DNA of 64,000 nucleotides from Sphaerisporangium siamense (GTDB taxonomy: Bacteria > Actinomycetota > Actinomycetes > Streptosporangiales > Streptosporangiaceae), in assembly GCF_014205275.1 (NCBI RefSeq), contig NZ_JACHND010000001.1:310001-374000 (forward strand). Reading direction: 5' to 3'. A program made the translations under genes and the position numbers. Of this stretch, positions 35,286-44,167 are shown one piece after another. Under the pieces are notes generated by a model, which was not told the DNA's origin, did no database searches, and saw only the letters and a program-made list of their open reading frames with translations. Each line of letters opens with the position of its first letter. Position 1 is the first letter of the stretch.

Positions 35286-37102
35286 GCGAGTCTGTACCGA
35301 GCCTAGAAATTGTCTTCGGGGACAACGCATCCATGGCGCTGCTCCGGGTGCCTGATGGTTACGACGATGAGCTGCGCCGCCTGGTGACTCGGTTCCGAAG
35401 CGGCCGTCAGCGCAATCGCAGCTCGGCAGATGTCGCCCTTGACGACCTCCTGGTAAATCTTGCGGAACTGGCGACCTGGCCTTACCCCGAATCAGTCACT
35501 TGGGAGCCGACACTAGCCGTCCTCGCGCGGGATACCACGATGGACGCCCGCACTGTGAGTGAACGACTCAGTGGCGGAGAGGAGAATCCGGTTACGCCCC
35601 ATTCAGTTCCCGATCGCCTTGGGTCTGGATGGATTGGACCTCTAACTACCTTTCAAAAACGAGATATTGCCAAACTACTATCGCTGCGCCATGGCGCCAA
35701 TTTTTCTGTGCCTGGAGCAGGAAAAACTCGAGTAGGTCTGGCTATCTTCCAAGCGCTACGACACGAGGGACACGTACAGCGCCTCCTAATCGTCGGGCCG
35801 AAATCCTGCTACGAGTCATGGCAGTCAGAAAATCCCGAGTGCCTGGCTGAGCCACTGCGCATGTCAATTCTCGACAAGATCATCGATCCCGCTGCCGATG
35901 CATTGATTATTAACTACGAGAGGCTACAGAACGCTCTCGCCCCACTAGTTCGCTGGCTAACTGCCCAGCCGTCACTTCTCATCCTCGATGAGGCACACCG
36001 TATGAAACTGGGCGCCGAAGGCACGTACGGCGCGGCCTGCCTCGCACTTGGCCCGCGCGCCCATCGACGCCTCATCCTGACTGGGACACCTGCCCCCAAC
36101 GGAGCAAAGGACCTGGAGAATCTGCTCGGCTTCGTATGGCCGGGGCATGGTCGACGGACCGTCGTGCAGGCGGTCGCGGGCGGCGATCTGAGCAAGGCGA
36201 GCAGGGTCCTCCGTCCCCTGTTCGCCCGCACCACAAAGGACGAGCTTGGCCTGCCCGCGGTCACTATCACTAGACGAGATATCCCTCTACCACCCCTCCA
36301 TCGCGAGATCTACGACGCATTGATCGGTCTGTACTCCGCCCGTGCCGCTACCTCACAGAACGATTTCCACGCTCTAGGCAAGGTTCTCGTATACCTGCTG
36401 ATGGCCGCGATCAGCCCCGCATTGCTGTCGGTCGGGACTACGCGATATGAACCACTCGCCTATCAGGTCTCGCCCCTGGTGGTGCCTGAAGGCTCGCCAC
36501 TGCTGGATCTCATGCGGGACCTGCCCAGCTATGAATTATCTCCAAAGTATCGAGAGACACTCGCCATCGTCGCGGACAATGCCGCAGTCGGCCGAAAGAC
36601 CCTAGTATGGTCAACCTTCATCCGCAGCATCACCACATTGGGGCAGATCCTCAAGGACTTCTCTCCAGCGATTGTTCACGGCGGAACTGAGGACCGCGAG
36701 GCACAGATCGATCGATTTCGACACGATCCGGACTGCATGGTCCTATTGTCTAATCCAGCGACTCTCGGCGAAGGTATCAATCTGCATCACGACTCCCATG
36801 ATGCAGTGTACGTCGACCGGGACTTTGCGGCCGGCCGCTTCCTGCAGAGTCTCGACCGCATTCATCGACTCGGTCTGCCTTCTGGCACCGTGACAAGAAT
36901 CACTGTCCTGACCTCTCAAAACACGATCGATGACGTTGTCGCTCAGCGACTGGAGGACAAACTCCACTTCATGGGCCAAATCCTCGATGACCCGGCTATC
37001 CAACAACTTGCCGACCTTGACGAAGAACCAGAGATCGGAGGCGGACTGGATCCGCGCGATCTCCAAGCCTTACTAGGGCATCTGCGTGCCGGTTCCCCCT
37101 GA
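35282..37102 (+). CDS. SNF2-type DEAH-box helicase
   Basis: A 606-aa superfamily 2 ATPase. The motifs appear in order: Walker A in FSVPGAGKTRVGLA (about 140-150), motif II LILDEAHRMK (about 235), motif III LILTGTPAPN (about 266), motif V LLSNPATLGEGINLHH, and motif VI QSLDRIHRLG (about 521). The N-terminal 110 residues are unlike known helicases. It likely moves along or remodels DNA for nucleases encoded nearby. The ATG overlaps the ParB stop as ATGA, so the two are translationally coupled. Confidence 0.88.
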   Translation: MSESVPSLEIVFGDNASMALLRVPDGYDDELRRLVTRFRSGRQRNRSSADVALDDLLVNLAELATWPYPESVTWEPTLAVLARDTTMDARTVSERLSGGEENPVTPHSVPDRLGSGWIGPLTTFQKRDIAKLLSLRHGANFSVPGAGKTRVGLAIFQALRHEGHVQRLLIVGPKSCYESWQSENPECLAEPLRMSILDKIIDPAADALIINYERLQNALAPLVRWLTAQPSLLILDEAHRMKLGAEGTYGAACLALGPRAHRRLILTGTPAPNGAKDLENLLGFVWPGHGRRTVVQAVAGGDLSKASRVLRPLFARTTKDELGLPAVTITRRDIPLPPLHREIYDALIGLYSARAATSQNDFHALGKVLVYLLMAAISPALLSVGTTRYEPLAYQVSPLVVPEGSPLLDLMRDLPSYELSPKYRETLAIVADNAAVGRKTLVWSTFIRSITTLGQILKDFSPAIVHGGTEDREAQIDRFRHDPDCMVLLSNPATLGEGINLHHDSHDAVYVDRDFAAGRFLQSLDRIHRLGLPSGTVTRITVLTSQNTIDDVVAQRLEDKLHFMGQILDDPAIQQLADLDEEPEIGGGLDPRDLQALLGHLRAGSP

Positions 37103-37946
37103 CCCAGTACTGAAAGCTGCCGTCCGCTGGCTGGAACACCTACCCACCTCGGAGGTTACCCGCACCCGTGCCCTCTTTATCTCATACAACGCATTCGGCG
37201 ATCTCACCCCAACGCAGTACTCAGCCGCATACGATTGGCTGCAGAAAGTCGGGATAATCGACACCTCTGGGCGAGTTATCTCACCCTCGCCGCAGCGGTC
37301 GGAGTTGTTCGAGGCAGCCATAAGTGGCACTCTTTGGCTGGCCGACGCTGACGTGCTCGTATCCTCAACGACAGAGTTGCCTGAAGATGCGATGCGCGCT
37401 GCAAATACTCTCGGGCTAAGTCCCCGCCAGGCCTTGGCCTTGGTCCGTCACAGCTGGGGAAAGGTGGACACTGCCGAGCGTCACCGCATCGGCAGTGCAG
37501 GGGAACATGCGCTGATGAAGCTTCTCTCTGATGCTACCAGCGCCACCGTCCGACATATGGCTGCCGAGTCGGACGGATATGGGTATGACATATCCGTAGA
37601 AACACCTTCCCGATCCATTCACCTCGAAGTAAAGACGACCATTCGTCGCGGACGACTAAGGATCTATCTATCACGCAACGAGTTCGAAACCTCGACCCAG
37701 GATCCCACATGGGTCCTCACGGTTCTCCGGCTTAGCCACGATCTGCAACCTCTAGCTGTAGCAACCGTTGATCGCGACTGGCTTCTCGCAGCTGTCCCTG
37801 CGGATCAGACGCTAGGCGGGCGTTGGGAGTCAGCACGACTGGATGTGCCACCGGAGGCAACCAGCTCCGGCATGCATCCGATGGTCACATCACTACTGAC
37901 TTCCCCCGTCCCTATTCTAGTCGGAGAACCCCCATGGCCAGGATAA
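37086..37946 (+). CDS. DUF3883-like PD-(D/E)xK nuclease-domain protein
   Basis: A 286-aa protein that overlaps the helicase gene by 17 bp. The C-terminal half has GSAGEHALMKLLSD (about 135-148), the acidic GYDISVE (about 167-173), IHLEVKTT (E-x-K near 181) and LRIYLSRNEFETS, which together form a DUF3883-type nuclease or nuclease-like fold. The first 120 residues are a likely helical adaptor (LTPTQYSAAYDWLQKVGII). The GTG at 37086 is the only good start. It is probably the effector or targeting subunit of the ParB-SNF2 operon. Confidence 0.75.
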   Translation: MPVPPDPVLKAAVRWLEHLPTSEVTRTRALFISYNAFGDLTPTQYSAAYDWLQKVGIIDTSGRVISPSPQRSELFEAAISGTLWLADADVLVSSTTELPEDAMRAANTLGLSPRQALALVRHSWGKVDTAERHRIGSAGEHALMKLLSDATSATVRHMAAESDGYGYDISVETPSRSIHLEVKTTIRRGRLRIYLSRNEFETSTQDPTWVLTVLRLSHDLQPLAVATVDRDWLLAAVPADQTLGGRWESARLDVPPEATSSGMHPMVTSLLTSPVPILVGEPPWPG

Positions 37947-38185
37947 TCATCACAAATCCCTATGAAAGGAAGAACCACCATTTCCCGCCCGGGCGGGACG
38001 CGGCCCCCCAATCCACCTCCACGCAGCCCCGCGCCGGATAATCGGCACTCGAGAAAACGCGGGCGCTCGGAGCAGTACGCCATACGGAGCGTCTCTGCCA
38101 TATCGTCTCATTAGAGGTGGGCTTGGCTGGCCGACCCCAGGAGACTCACTAGTTGCTGCGGCCTTCGAAGGTCACAGTGAAAGCG

Positions 38186-38683
38186 TCAGCCACTTGCGCT
38201 AATATCGCTCACATGTTCGGACTGGGAGGTCAACACTGCGACCACCGCCTCGACGGCGGAGGTCAGGGGTTCGTGCTCCCAGAGACGAACTATCCGCCAC
38301 CCCGCACCTTCCAGAGCAGCGTTAACGGTCCTGTCCCGTTCCACGTTCCGGCGCAGCTTCGGCGCCCAGTACCACTCGTTGGTCGTCGGCTGCCGCCCAT
38401 GAAGTGGACAGACGTGCCAGAAGCAGCCATCGACGAACACCGCAACCTTGCGTGCCGTGAAGACGATGTCTGGCCGGACCTTCACTCCCTGAAGATCAAG
38501 CCGGAAGTCCTTCCGATAGCGGTAGCCCAATCGATGCAACGCACTGCGCAGCACAACCTCCGGCTTGGTGTCCGCCCGGCGGTTGGCCTGCATGTTCCGC
38601 GATCTACCCTCGTTGAGCGGTGCAGGGTAGAGCCCTCGCTCGTGGGCCTGTTCTCTGGCTTGCACTCTCTTACCGTTAGACAC
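38186..38683 (-). CDS. vsr: Very short patch repair endonuclease (Vsr)
   Basis: A 165-aa nuclease that nicks next to T:G mismatches left by deamination of 5-methylcytosine. It shows the Vsr hallmarks: ADTKPEVVLRSALHRLGYRY, the catalytic Asp in VRPDIVF, VAVFVDGCFWHVCPLHG (zinc ligands), and WRIVRLWEHE. Start GTG 38683 has GGAAAG close upstream; GTG 38701 and ATG 38800 are possible. It is divergent from the cytosine methylase 76 bp away, the usual pairing. Confidence 0.92.
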   Translation of the reverse strand: MSNGKRVQAREQAHERGLYPAPLNEGRSRNMQANRRADTKPEVVLRSALHRLGYRYRKDFRLDLQGVKVRPDIVFTARKVAVFVDGCFWHVCPLHGRQPTTNEWYWAPKLRRNVERDRTVNAALEGAGWRIVRLWEHEPLTSAVEAVVAVLTSQSEHVSDISASG

Positions 38684-38759
38684 ATTCTTTCCAGTGGGCA
38701 CGGGCTCCCGATCTCGTCCGCGACGATACAGCTCCGATCGCCCGCATTGCACCCAGACT

Positions 38760-40046
38760 ATGAAGAAGGCCCTCGTGACTGAGCAACCACTCCGTGTCAT
38801 CGAGATCTGTGCCGGCGCCGGCGGCCAGGCTCTAGGCCTGGAGCAGGCCGGCTTTGAGCACGAGCTCGCCGTCGAACTAGATCAGAATGCCGTGAACACC
38901 CTGCGACACAATCGCCCTCAGTGGAAGGTCGTTCAGGGTGATGTTGCGGACCTCTCGGTATGGGATCCTGCAGACTACGCACCTGGGCCCGGCCGCTTCC
39001 CGATCGATCTCCTGGCAGGTGGTGTGCCTTGCCCGCCGTTCACCATCGCCGGGAAGCAACTAGGTGCCACCGACGAGCGTGACCTCTTCGCCTGGGCTGT
39101 AGAGCAGGCCAGGACCATGAAGCCCCGTGCGCTCTTGCTGGAGAACGTCCGCGGTCTGAGCATGCCCCGCTTTGCCGGTTACCGACAGCACGTACTTGAT
39201 CGACTGCAGGAGCTTGGCTACGCCGCCGAGTGGCGACTGCTGCAAGCGTCGCACTTCGGCGTTGCCCAACTCAGACCGCGGTTCGTTCTCGTAGCGATGG
39301 AGCCAGCGGATTTCGCCTACTTTCACTGGCCAGAGCCCGCTGGTGAGGCGCCCACGGTCGGCGAGACCTTGCTCCCTCTCATGTCAATCAATGGCTGGAG
39401 AGGTGCCGAGGAATGGGCAGAGAAGGCTAACGATATTGCACCTACAATTGTAGGCGGATCGAAGAAGCATGGCGGTGCGGACCTAGGCCCTACAAGGGCC
39501 AAGCGTGCCTGGGCCGACCTGGGGGTGGATGCCCTAGGCATTGCCAATCATGCCCCGAATCCTGACGACGAGTTCCTAGTCGGACCTAAACTGACCTGTG
39601 AGATGGTCGCCCGCCTCCAAGGTTGGGATGACAATGAATTCAAGTGGATCTTTACCGGCAAAAAGACCTCAAATTACCGACAGATCGGTAATGCTTTTCC
39701 ACCCCCAGTAGCCAAGGCGATTGGTATCGCAATCAGAGCTGCTCTCAACCGGACGACTGATCGCCGGGAGCACGATCTCGATACAGCACACGATCCGATT
39801 TATCGAGCTCTGCGCGACAACGGTGACTTCATGACTGCCGCCCAGATCATCCGTGCTACCAAACTGGCATTGGAGCCCCACGAACTAGAGCGCCGCATCG
39901 CCCTTCTCAGCCGCGACTTTTACATCAACATATGTAACGGAAAGGCAGCGACTGCCTACAAGCTCGGTCAGTTCAAGGCCTTCCTCGGCCAGGAGGACCA
40001 TGTGCGTCATGAGCAATTTAATCAGCACCGCACCAAGATCAGCTAG
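38760..40046 (+). CDS. DNA (cytosine-5) methyltransferase
   Basis: A 428-aa C5-methylase. It has motif I EICAGAGGQALGLEQAGF, motif IV GGVPCPPFTIAGKQLG (catalytic Cys near residue 91; PCPPF instead of PCQPF), motif VI LLENVRG (near 126), motif VIII QLRPRFVLVAM, and C-terminal motifs IX-X (NYRQIGNAFPPPVAKAI). About 95 extra residues at the end (DPIYRALRDNGDFMTAAQII) look like a small winged helix. It is the likely partner of the NgoMIV-like nuclease, protecting its site. ATG 38760 is chosen; GTG 38775 after GAAGG is an alternative. Confidence 0.92.
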   Translation: MKKALVTEQPLRVIEICAGAGGQALGLEQAGFEHELAVELDQNAVNTLRHNRPQWKVVQGDVADLSVWDPADYAPGPGRFPIDLLAGGVPCPPFTIAGKQLGATDERDLFAWAVEQARTMKPRALLLENVRGLSMPRFAGYRQHVLDRLQELGYAAEWRLLQASHFGVAQLRPRFVLVAMEPADFAYFHWPEPAGEAPTVGETLLPLMSINGWRGAEEWAEKANDIAPTIVGGSKKHGGADLGPTRAKRAWADLGVDALGIANHAPNPDDEFLVGPKLTCEMVARLQGWDDNEFKWIFTGKKTSNYRQIGNAFPPPVAKAIGIAIRAALNRTTDRREHDLDTAHDPIYRALRDNGDFMTAAQIIRATKLALEPHELERRIALLSRDFYINICNGKAATAYKLGQFKAFLGQEDHVRHEQFNQHRTKIS

Positions 40047-40266
40047 GCCCGTTGAGATTTCGGCGCAACAAGTAAGGGTAAGCGTTCAGGTACCAGCGGC
40101 TTCGATTTCCTGGCGCCTCGCAGAGACCGTCTGGAGATAAATTTACGACGTACATGCCCCAGACCGAGCATCGCCGATTTCGCTTTGTTCATCCAGTCTG
40201 TCGTTTCCGGTCGCGATGCCGTCCGACCAGTGACCACCTGGTGCACGACCGCAGTAATACAGGCTG

Positions 40267-40488
40267 TCATAACTGCCCAAGCAGTATGCCTTGATGGAAA
40301 ACGTCCCACTCGGAGGCTGTGAAGCACAGGACACCGCCGTCCGGGTTCTTGGAGTCGCGTACCGCCTTGGCGCCCCCAGATAGATTGGCCACCTCGACGC
40401 AGTCGTTCTCTGCGGCACTGGCCGCAGGCTTGCGCCAGCCGAGACTTGCGAGGTCACAGGTGTAGTGATCCATCTCGCGGTCGTTCAC
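40267..40488 (-). CDS. DUF397-domain small protein
   Basis: A 73-aa protein with the DUF397 signature: SLGWRKPAASAAENDCVEVA, AVRDSKNPDGGVLCF and the closing W of ASEWDVF. DUF397 genes nearly always follow an XRE regulator, as here. Its GTG overlaps the regulator stop as GTGA. In studied actinomycetes such pairs act like antagonist and regulator in development; the role here is inferred. Confidence 0.87.
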   Translation of the reverse strand: MNDREMDHYTCDLASLGWRKPAASAAENDCVEVANLSGGAKAVRDSKNPDGGVLCFTASEWDVFHQGILLGQL

Positions 40489-41354
40489 CGCATGTTGCCT
40501 TCCTCTAAGCATGCGATCAGTGCTGTGGAGTCATCCACCGGCAATGCGGCGGCGACAATCCGGTCGAAAGCGTCAGCAAAGGTATTTACCTCAACGACGC
40601 CTTCAACATACGTGGCGCCGATGAGGTTTTCCAGGAGGACCACCTCGGGCATGGCGTTCGGGAAGCCGACGAGGCTGAAGCCGCCTGCGCAGCCTGGGTG
40701 TGGGGTGGCATGCAGGGGCATGATCTGGATCGTCACATTGGGGAGTTCGGCGTACTCGCGGAGTCGGCGGAGCTGGTCTCGCATGGTGTCGGGTCTGACG
40801 GCGAAGCGTTGGTGGAGGACGGCTTCGGGGATGATCGCCCAGACCTTCAAGGCGCCGGTGGGGCGGGTAAGGACAGCCTGGCGTGCCAGGCGTATTTCTG
40901 CGAGGGCTGCGATCTCTTCAGGAGTGCGGGTCATTGTGATGCCGGCGATGGTCTCGCGGGCGTAGGCAGCCGTCTGGAGCAGGCCCGGGACGAGTAGCGG
41001 GGCGAAAACTCGGATGCTGTCGGCGTCGGACTCCAGGGAGATGTAGTCCGCGTAGGCGGGAGCGACCAAGCCGCTGTAGGTCTGCCACCAGCCCTTTTTG
41101 CTCGCGTCCCTGGCGAGGTTCTCCAGCGCCTCGAAGATCTCACGATCGCGCACGCCATACGTCTTGAGTAGCGCGGCGACCTCGGCCGGGCGGATGTGGG
41201 CGTTCGCGTTCTCTATGCGGGACAGCTTGGGGGCCTTCCACCCCACCGCATCCGCCGCGGCGTCCAGGCTGAGCCCGGCGGCGTTGCGGAAGCTGCGCAG
41301 AGACTCACCCAGCCGCCGTCGGCGGACGGTCGGAACAGGACGCGCGTTCGGCAT
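40485..41354 (-). CDS. XRE-family regulator with DUF5753 domain
   Basis: A 289-aa regulator. The N-terminal HTH reads LGESLRSFRNAAGLSLDAAA, DAVGWKAPKLSRIENANAHI. The C-terminal DUF5753 part includes YISLESDADSIRVFAPLLVP, GLLQTAAYARETI and PNVTIQIMPL. It lies upstream of the DUF397 gene and divergent from an anti-sigma-like ATPase. This three-gene set is a frequent actinomycete signalling arrangement. Confidence 0.92.
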   Translation of the reverse strand: MPNARPVPTVRRRRLGESLRSFRNAAGLSLDAAADAVGWKAPKLSRIENANAHIRPAEVAALLKTYGVRDREIFEALENLARDASKKGWWQTYSGLVAPAYADYISLESDADSIRVFAPLLVPGLLQTAAYARETIAGITMTRTPEEIAALAEIRLARQAVLTRPTGALKVWAIIPEAVLHQRFAVRPDTMRDQLRRLREYAELPNVTIQIMPLHATPHPGCAGGFSLVGFPNAMPEVVLLENLIGATYVEGVVEVNTFADAFDRIVAAALPVDDSTALIACLEEGNMR

Positions 41355-41559
41355 AGGCGCAGTGTTCCATCACGGTCGGCGAGGGATCAGTAGATCACCA
41401 AAGTCGCTGTTCGAATTTCGGTGACAAGGTTGCAGGCAACGGTCACAAGGTCCATGCTTCCAGCACGGCATTCGTCACCGTCCGTGTCGCTCTCGGTGCG
41501 TACTGCGACATTTCGACTGCTGCATAGATACAACAACCGTCAGCGGAAGGAGGGGCACC

Positions 41560-42027
41560 ATGGGCAAGGATCGAGTGGAGGCCGGGCTGGGGTTCTACCT
41601 GGCGGTCCGGGAGGACGGGTTTGTTGTGCACATGAATGTGTGTGAGGAGAACCTTCGGGCGGTTCGGGAGGTTACGCAGGTGGTGTTGGGGGCCGCCGGC
41701 GTCGAGATGGAGGTGGTTGAGTCGGCGCGGTTGGTGGCGTCTGAGCTAGTTGGGAATGCGGTGCGGGCGTGTGGGCACTGGGCGCCGGTTGTGGTGGAGG
41801 TTGAGGCGGACAGCCGCGGGGTGTGGGTGAGGGTTCATGACCCGTGTCCCGATCGGCTGCCGGTACGGACGGGTGTCGCGCCCGGTGACGCTCAGGCCGA
41901 GTCGGGGCGAGGGCTGTGGCTGCTAGATGCGCTGGCGCCGGGGTGGGACGTCGCGTTGACGCCCATCGGGAAACAGGTTCGGTGCCTGCTGCCGAATCCG
42001 ACGAGTGCGGCAGTTCGTATTGCTTAG
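41560..42027 (+). CDS. ATP-binding anti-sigma-factor-like protein (HATPase fold)
   Basis: A 155-aa GHKL ATPase of the RsbW type. It has an N-box ASELVGNAVRAC, a G1-like VRVHDPCPDRLP and a G2-like ESGRGLWLLDALA. Such proteins bind anti-anti-sigma factors or act as Ser/Thr kinases. A strong GGAGGGG lies just before the ATG. It is divergent from the XRE regulator, which may control it. Confidence 0.88.
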   Translation: MGKDRVEAGLGFYLAVREDGFVVHMNVCEENLRAVREVTQVVLGAAGVEMEVVESARLVASELVGNAVRACGHWAPVVVEVEADSRGVWVRVHDPCPDRLPVRTGVAPGDAQAESGRGLWLLDALAPGWDVALTPIGKQVRCLLPNPTSAAVRIA

Positions 42028-42535
42028 CGTAGGGATTGATCGAACCTGTGCACGCTCGCTCACATCTGCCCGTACATCGGAAATGACCGCGTGGCCGGCC
42101 ACCCAGCGTCCAATCGCGCCGCCAGGCGACCTGGCCTGAGCGCGCATGATGGCCACAAGACGCCTGAACGCGTATGACACCCATGACCGGGCTGACCACG
42201 TGGCGTCGTCGCCGAGATGGGCTGTGGGGCTGGTGCCGCTGCTACTCCACGGGCCACGTGCGAAGCGATTGAATGATGAATCCGGACGCGTGGCTCCGGC
42301 GTGGTGGCACGTGGACGGCAGGCTGAAGATCGTGTCCTCATGGCCTTACACGCAGAGAGAGCACCTGGCGCTCCAGGTGAAACCGTTCCGAAGTCTAGTC
42401 CGCGAGCGCGTCGCAAAACGTCCCTTTCGGGTGCGACATATATCAGCGCTCGTCATGATTTATTGATATATATCCACAACCGTGTGACGCTGAGAGTGAC
42501 CCTGAGCCTGTTTATGTGCCTGGAAGGTGCGGCCA
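42028..42535. other. Intergenic region without a supported gene
   Basis: A 106-codon open frame (42146-42466) has no ribosome site and no family resemblance that I can see. An AT-rich patch near 42458-42475 (TTATTGATATATAT) may be the promoter of the following three-gene unit. Confidence 0.45.
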
Positions 42536-42805
42536 GTGGACACACCGTGGGAAGCGGAGACTGGGGCCGAGTTTCTGCGTAGACTCGGGAAATCCATGCG
42601 TGAGCTGGGAGGCACCGCGAATACGGACGGCTGCCCCGACATATGGGAGATGGAGAACGGGGACATCGTTGTGGTGGGAAGAGATGTCACGACGAGTTAT
42701 GCGAGCCGACTCCCTGACGATGTCACCGTTCGCGCCGACGAGCGCGTTGTGATGATTCCCCGGTTCCTTCTCCAGGCGGCGAAACCGGACATTCCAGATG
42801 ATTGA
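42536..42805 (+). CDS. Small protein of unknown function
   Basis: An 89-aa acidic protein (ETGAEFLRRLGKSMRELGG, then DIWEMENGDIVVVGRDVT). I do not recognise the family. GTG 42536 lies 8 nt after GGAAGG; GTG 42527 is too close to it. It overlaps the DUF6879 gene by 8 bp, and short genes of this kind commonly precede DUF6879, so it is probably part of the same unit. Confidence 0.7.
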   Translation: MDTPWEAETGAEFLRRLGKSMRELGGTANTDGCPDIWEMENGDIVVVGRDVTTSYASRLPDDVTVRADERVVMIPRFLLQAAKPDIPDD

Positions 42806-43418
42806 GCAGCTCAGCGACATCCCCGCACAGTATCTAGCGCTAGACGACTACAAAAAGGACTTCCAGCTTCATTTTTGGAAGATTGACGCATCTTGGAAGT
42901 TGGAGCGACAACTTACCTTCAAGGAGCCAACTACCCCGAGCTGGCTGGCCATGGCCGAAGGGGACTGGGACGAGTCGCTGAGGCTGGCCAGTGAGATGCG
43001 CCCCGGTCGAAGGGCACACCAGGGCGAGCTTGACCGCTGCGGGATCGTCCAACGGCGCATCCGGTTCGTATCCGAACCACCGACTCCTTACCTCCAGTGG
43101 GAACTGCACCTGCTCATGATGTGGGCCGAGTTGGGCGAGGAGATTCGGATACTGCCTGTGGAGGCCGCCGCACCTCGCGAGACGCGGACCCCTCTGCCCG
43201 AGGTCGTAGTGCTCGGACACCACTCCGCATCCCCGGTGATGTACGACATCCAGTACACGGACGGCGTTCTGTCGGGAGCGCGTAAGTTCACCGACGCCGA
43301 CCTCATCGACGTGTGCCGTCGTGAGATCATCGAATACTGGCAGACCGGCGAGGACCTCCTTCGATACTTCCCCAGGAAGATCGCGGACCTTCCGCGTCCG
43401 GCTCCTCAAGGGGTATGA
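42798..43418 (+). CDS. DUF6879-family protein
   Basis: A 206-aa cytoplasmic protein with the family pattern: FQLHFWKIDASWKLERQLTF near the start, WELHLLMMWAELGEEIRILP in the middle, and MYDIQYTDGVLSGARKFTDA at the end. Function is unknown; members travel with XRE/DUF397/DUF6082 genes in actinomycetes. Its stop overlaps the next start as ATGA. Confidence 0.8.
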   Translation: MIEQLSDIPAQYLALDDYKKDFQLHFWKIDASWKLERQLTFKEPTTPSWLAMAEGDWDESLRLASEMRPGRRAHQGELDRCGIVQRRIRFVSEPPTPYLQWELHLLMMWAELGEEIRILPVEAAAPRETRTPLPEVVVLGHHSASPVMYDIQYTDGVLSGARKFTDADLIDVCRREIIEYWQTGEDLLRYFPRKIADLPRPAPQGV

Positions 43419-44167
43419 AAGGCGGTATGACCGCCCAGCCCTCCCAGCGTCCCGCGAAGCTCAAAGCACAGACAAGCTTACCTTCGGCACGCCATCTCAC
43501 CACTTTCCTGATCGTCGTGCTCCTGCTGCTGGCAGTGGGGCTTGTCGTGCTGTCGCCACTGGCGGTCGACCTGCTGGATGATGGCGGTGGCTGGTCACGG
43601 AGGAGCGAGATAGGACAGACCTATGGGGCGGCCGCCGCGCTGATCTCTGTCTTCGCACTGGCAGCGATCACGGTTTCCTTGGTACTACAGGCGAGAGAGG
43701 CCAAGCTCGCCAGGGAACAGGCCTCGCGGACGACGCACAATGAGCTGATCACGATGGCCTTGGATGAGCCGCTCTATCGTGAGTGCTGGGGAGTGTTCAG
43801 CGCCGAGAAGGATGAGAAGTCCCTCAGGCAGCAGCTCTACACGAACCTCATCGTCTCCTACTGGCAGACCAGGTTCGAGCTTGGCACGTTCTCCGAGACC
43901 CACCTTCGTCATGGCGCGACGGCTATTTTCTCTGCCAACCCGGGGCGGGTCTTCTGGAGGGACGCGCGGGAAGCCCGGATCAGGACCTCGCAAACACGTA
44001 AAGCGAGGCGGTTCCACGCGATCATTGATGAGGAGTACAGCAGATCGATCGCGGCGAAGCCTGTGCTGGACCCGTCGGCGCGGGACATGGCGCCACGTGC
44101 TCATGACAGGTCGCCGCGAGTGGCGACCGTTCTACGTCGGATCGCCGATCGTCTGGACAAGCAGTGA
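43415..44167 (+). CDS. DUF6082-like membrane protein
   Basis: A 250-aa protein with two transmembrane helices near the N-terminus (TFLIVVLLLLAVGLVVLSPL and AALISVFALAAITVSLVLQA) and a cytoplasmic helical domain (NELITMALDEPLYRECWGVF onward). This matches the common DUF6082 architecture. It is coupled to the DUF6879 gene. The last 36 bp overlap the end of the convergent FAD-binding protein gene. Confidence 0.77.
   Translation: MKGGMTAQPSQRPAKLKAQTSLPSARHLTTFLIVVLLLLAVGLVVLSPLAVDLLDDGGGWSRRSEIGQTYGAAAALISVFALAAITVSLVLQAREAKLAREQASRTTHNELITMALDEPLYRECWGVFSAEKDEKSLRQQLYTNLIVSYWQTRFELGTFSETHLRHGATAIFSANPGRVFWRDAREARIRTSQTRKARRFHAIIDEEYSRSIAAKPVLDPSARDMAPRAHDRSPRVATVLRRIADRLDKQ

Noticed and set aside
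32317-40046. DISARM, Dnd or Dpd system
   Set aside because: The hallmark genes (DrmA-DrmB pair, DndACDE, DpdA) are absent; only the ParB-like plus helicase theme is shared.
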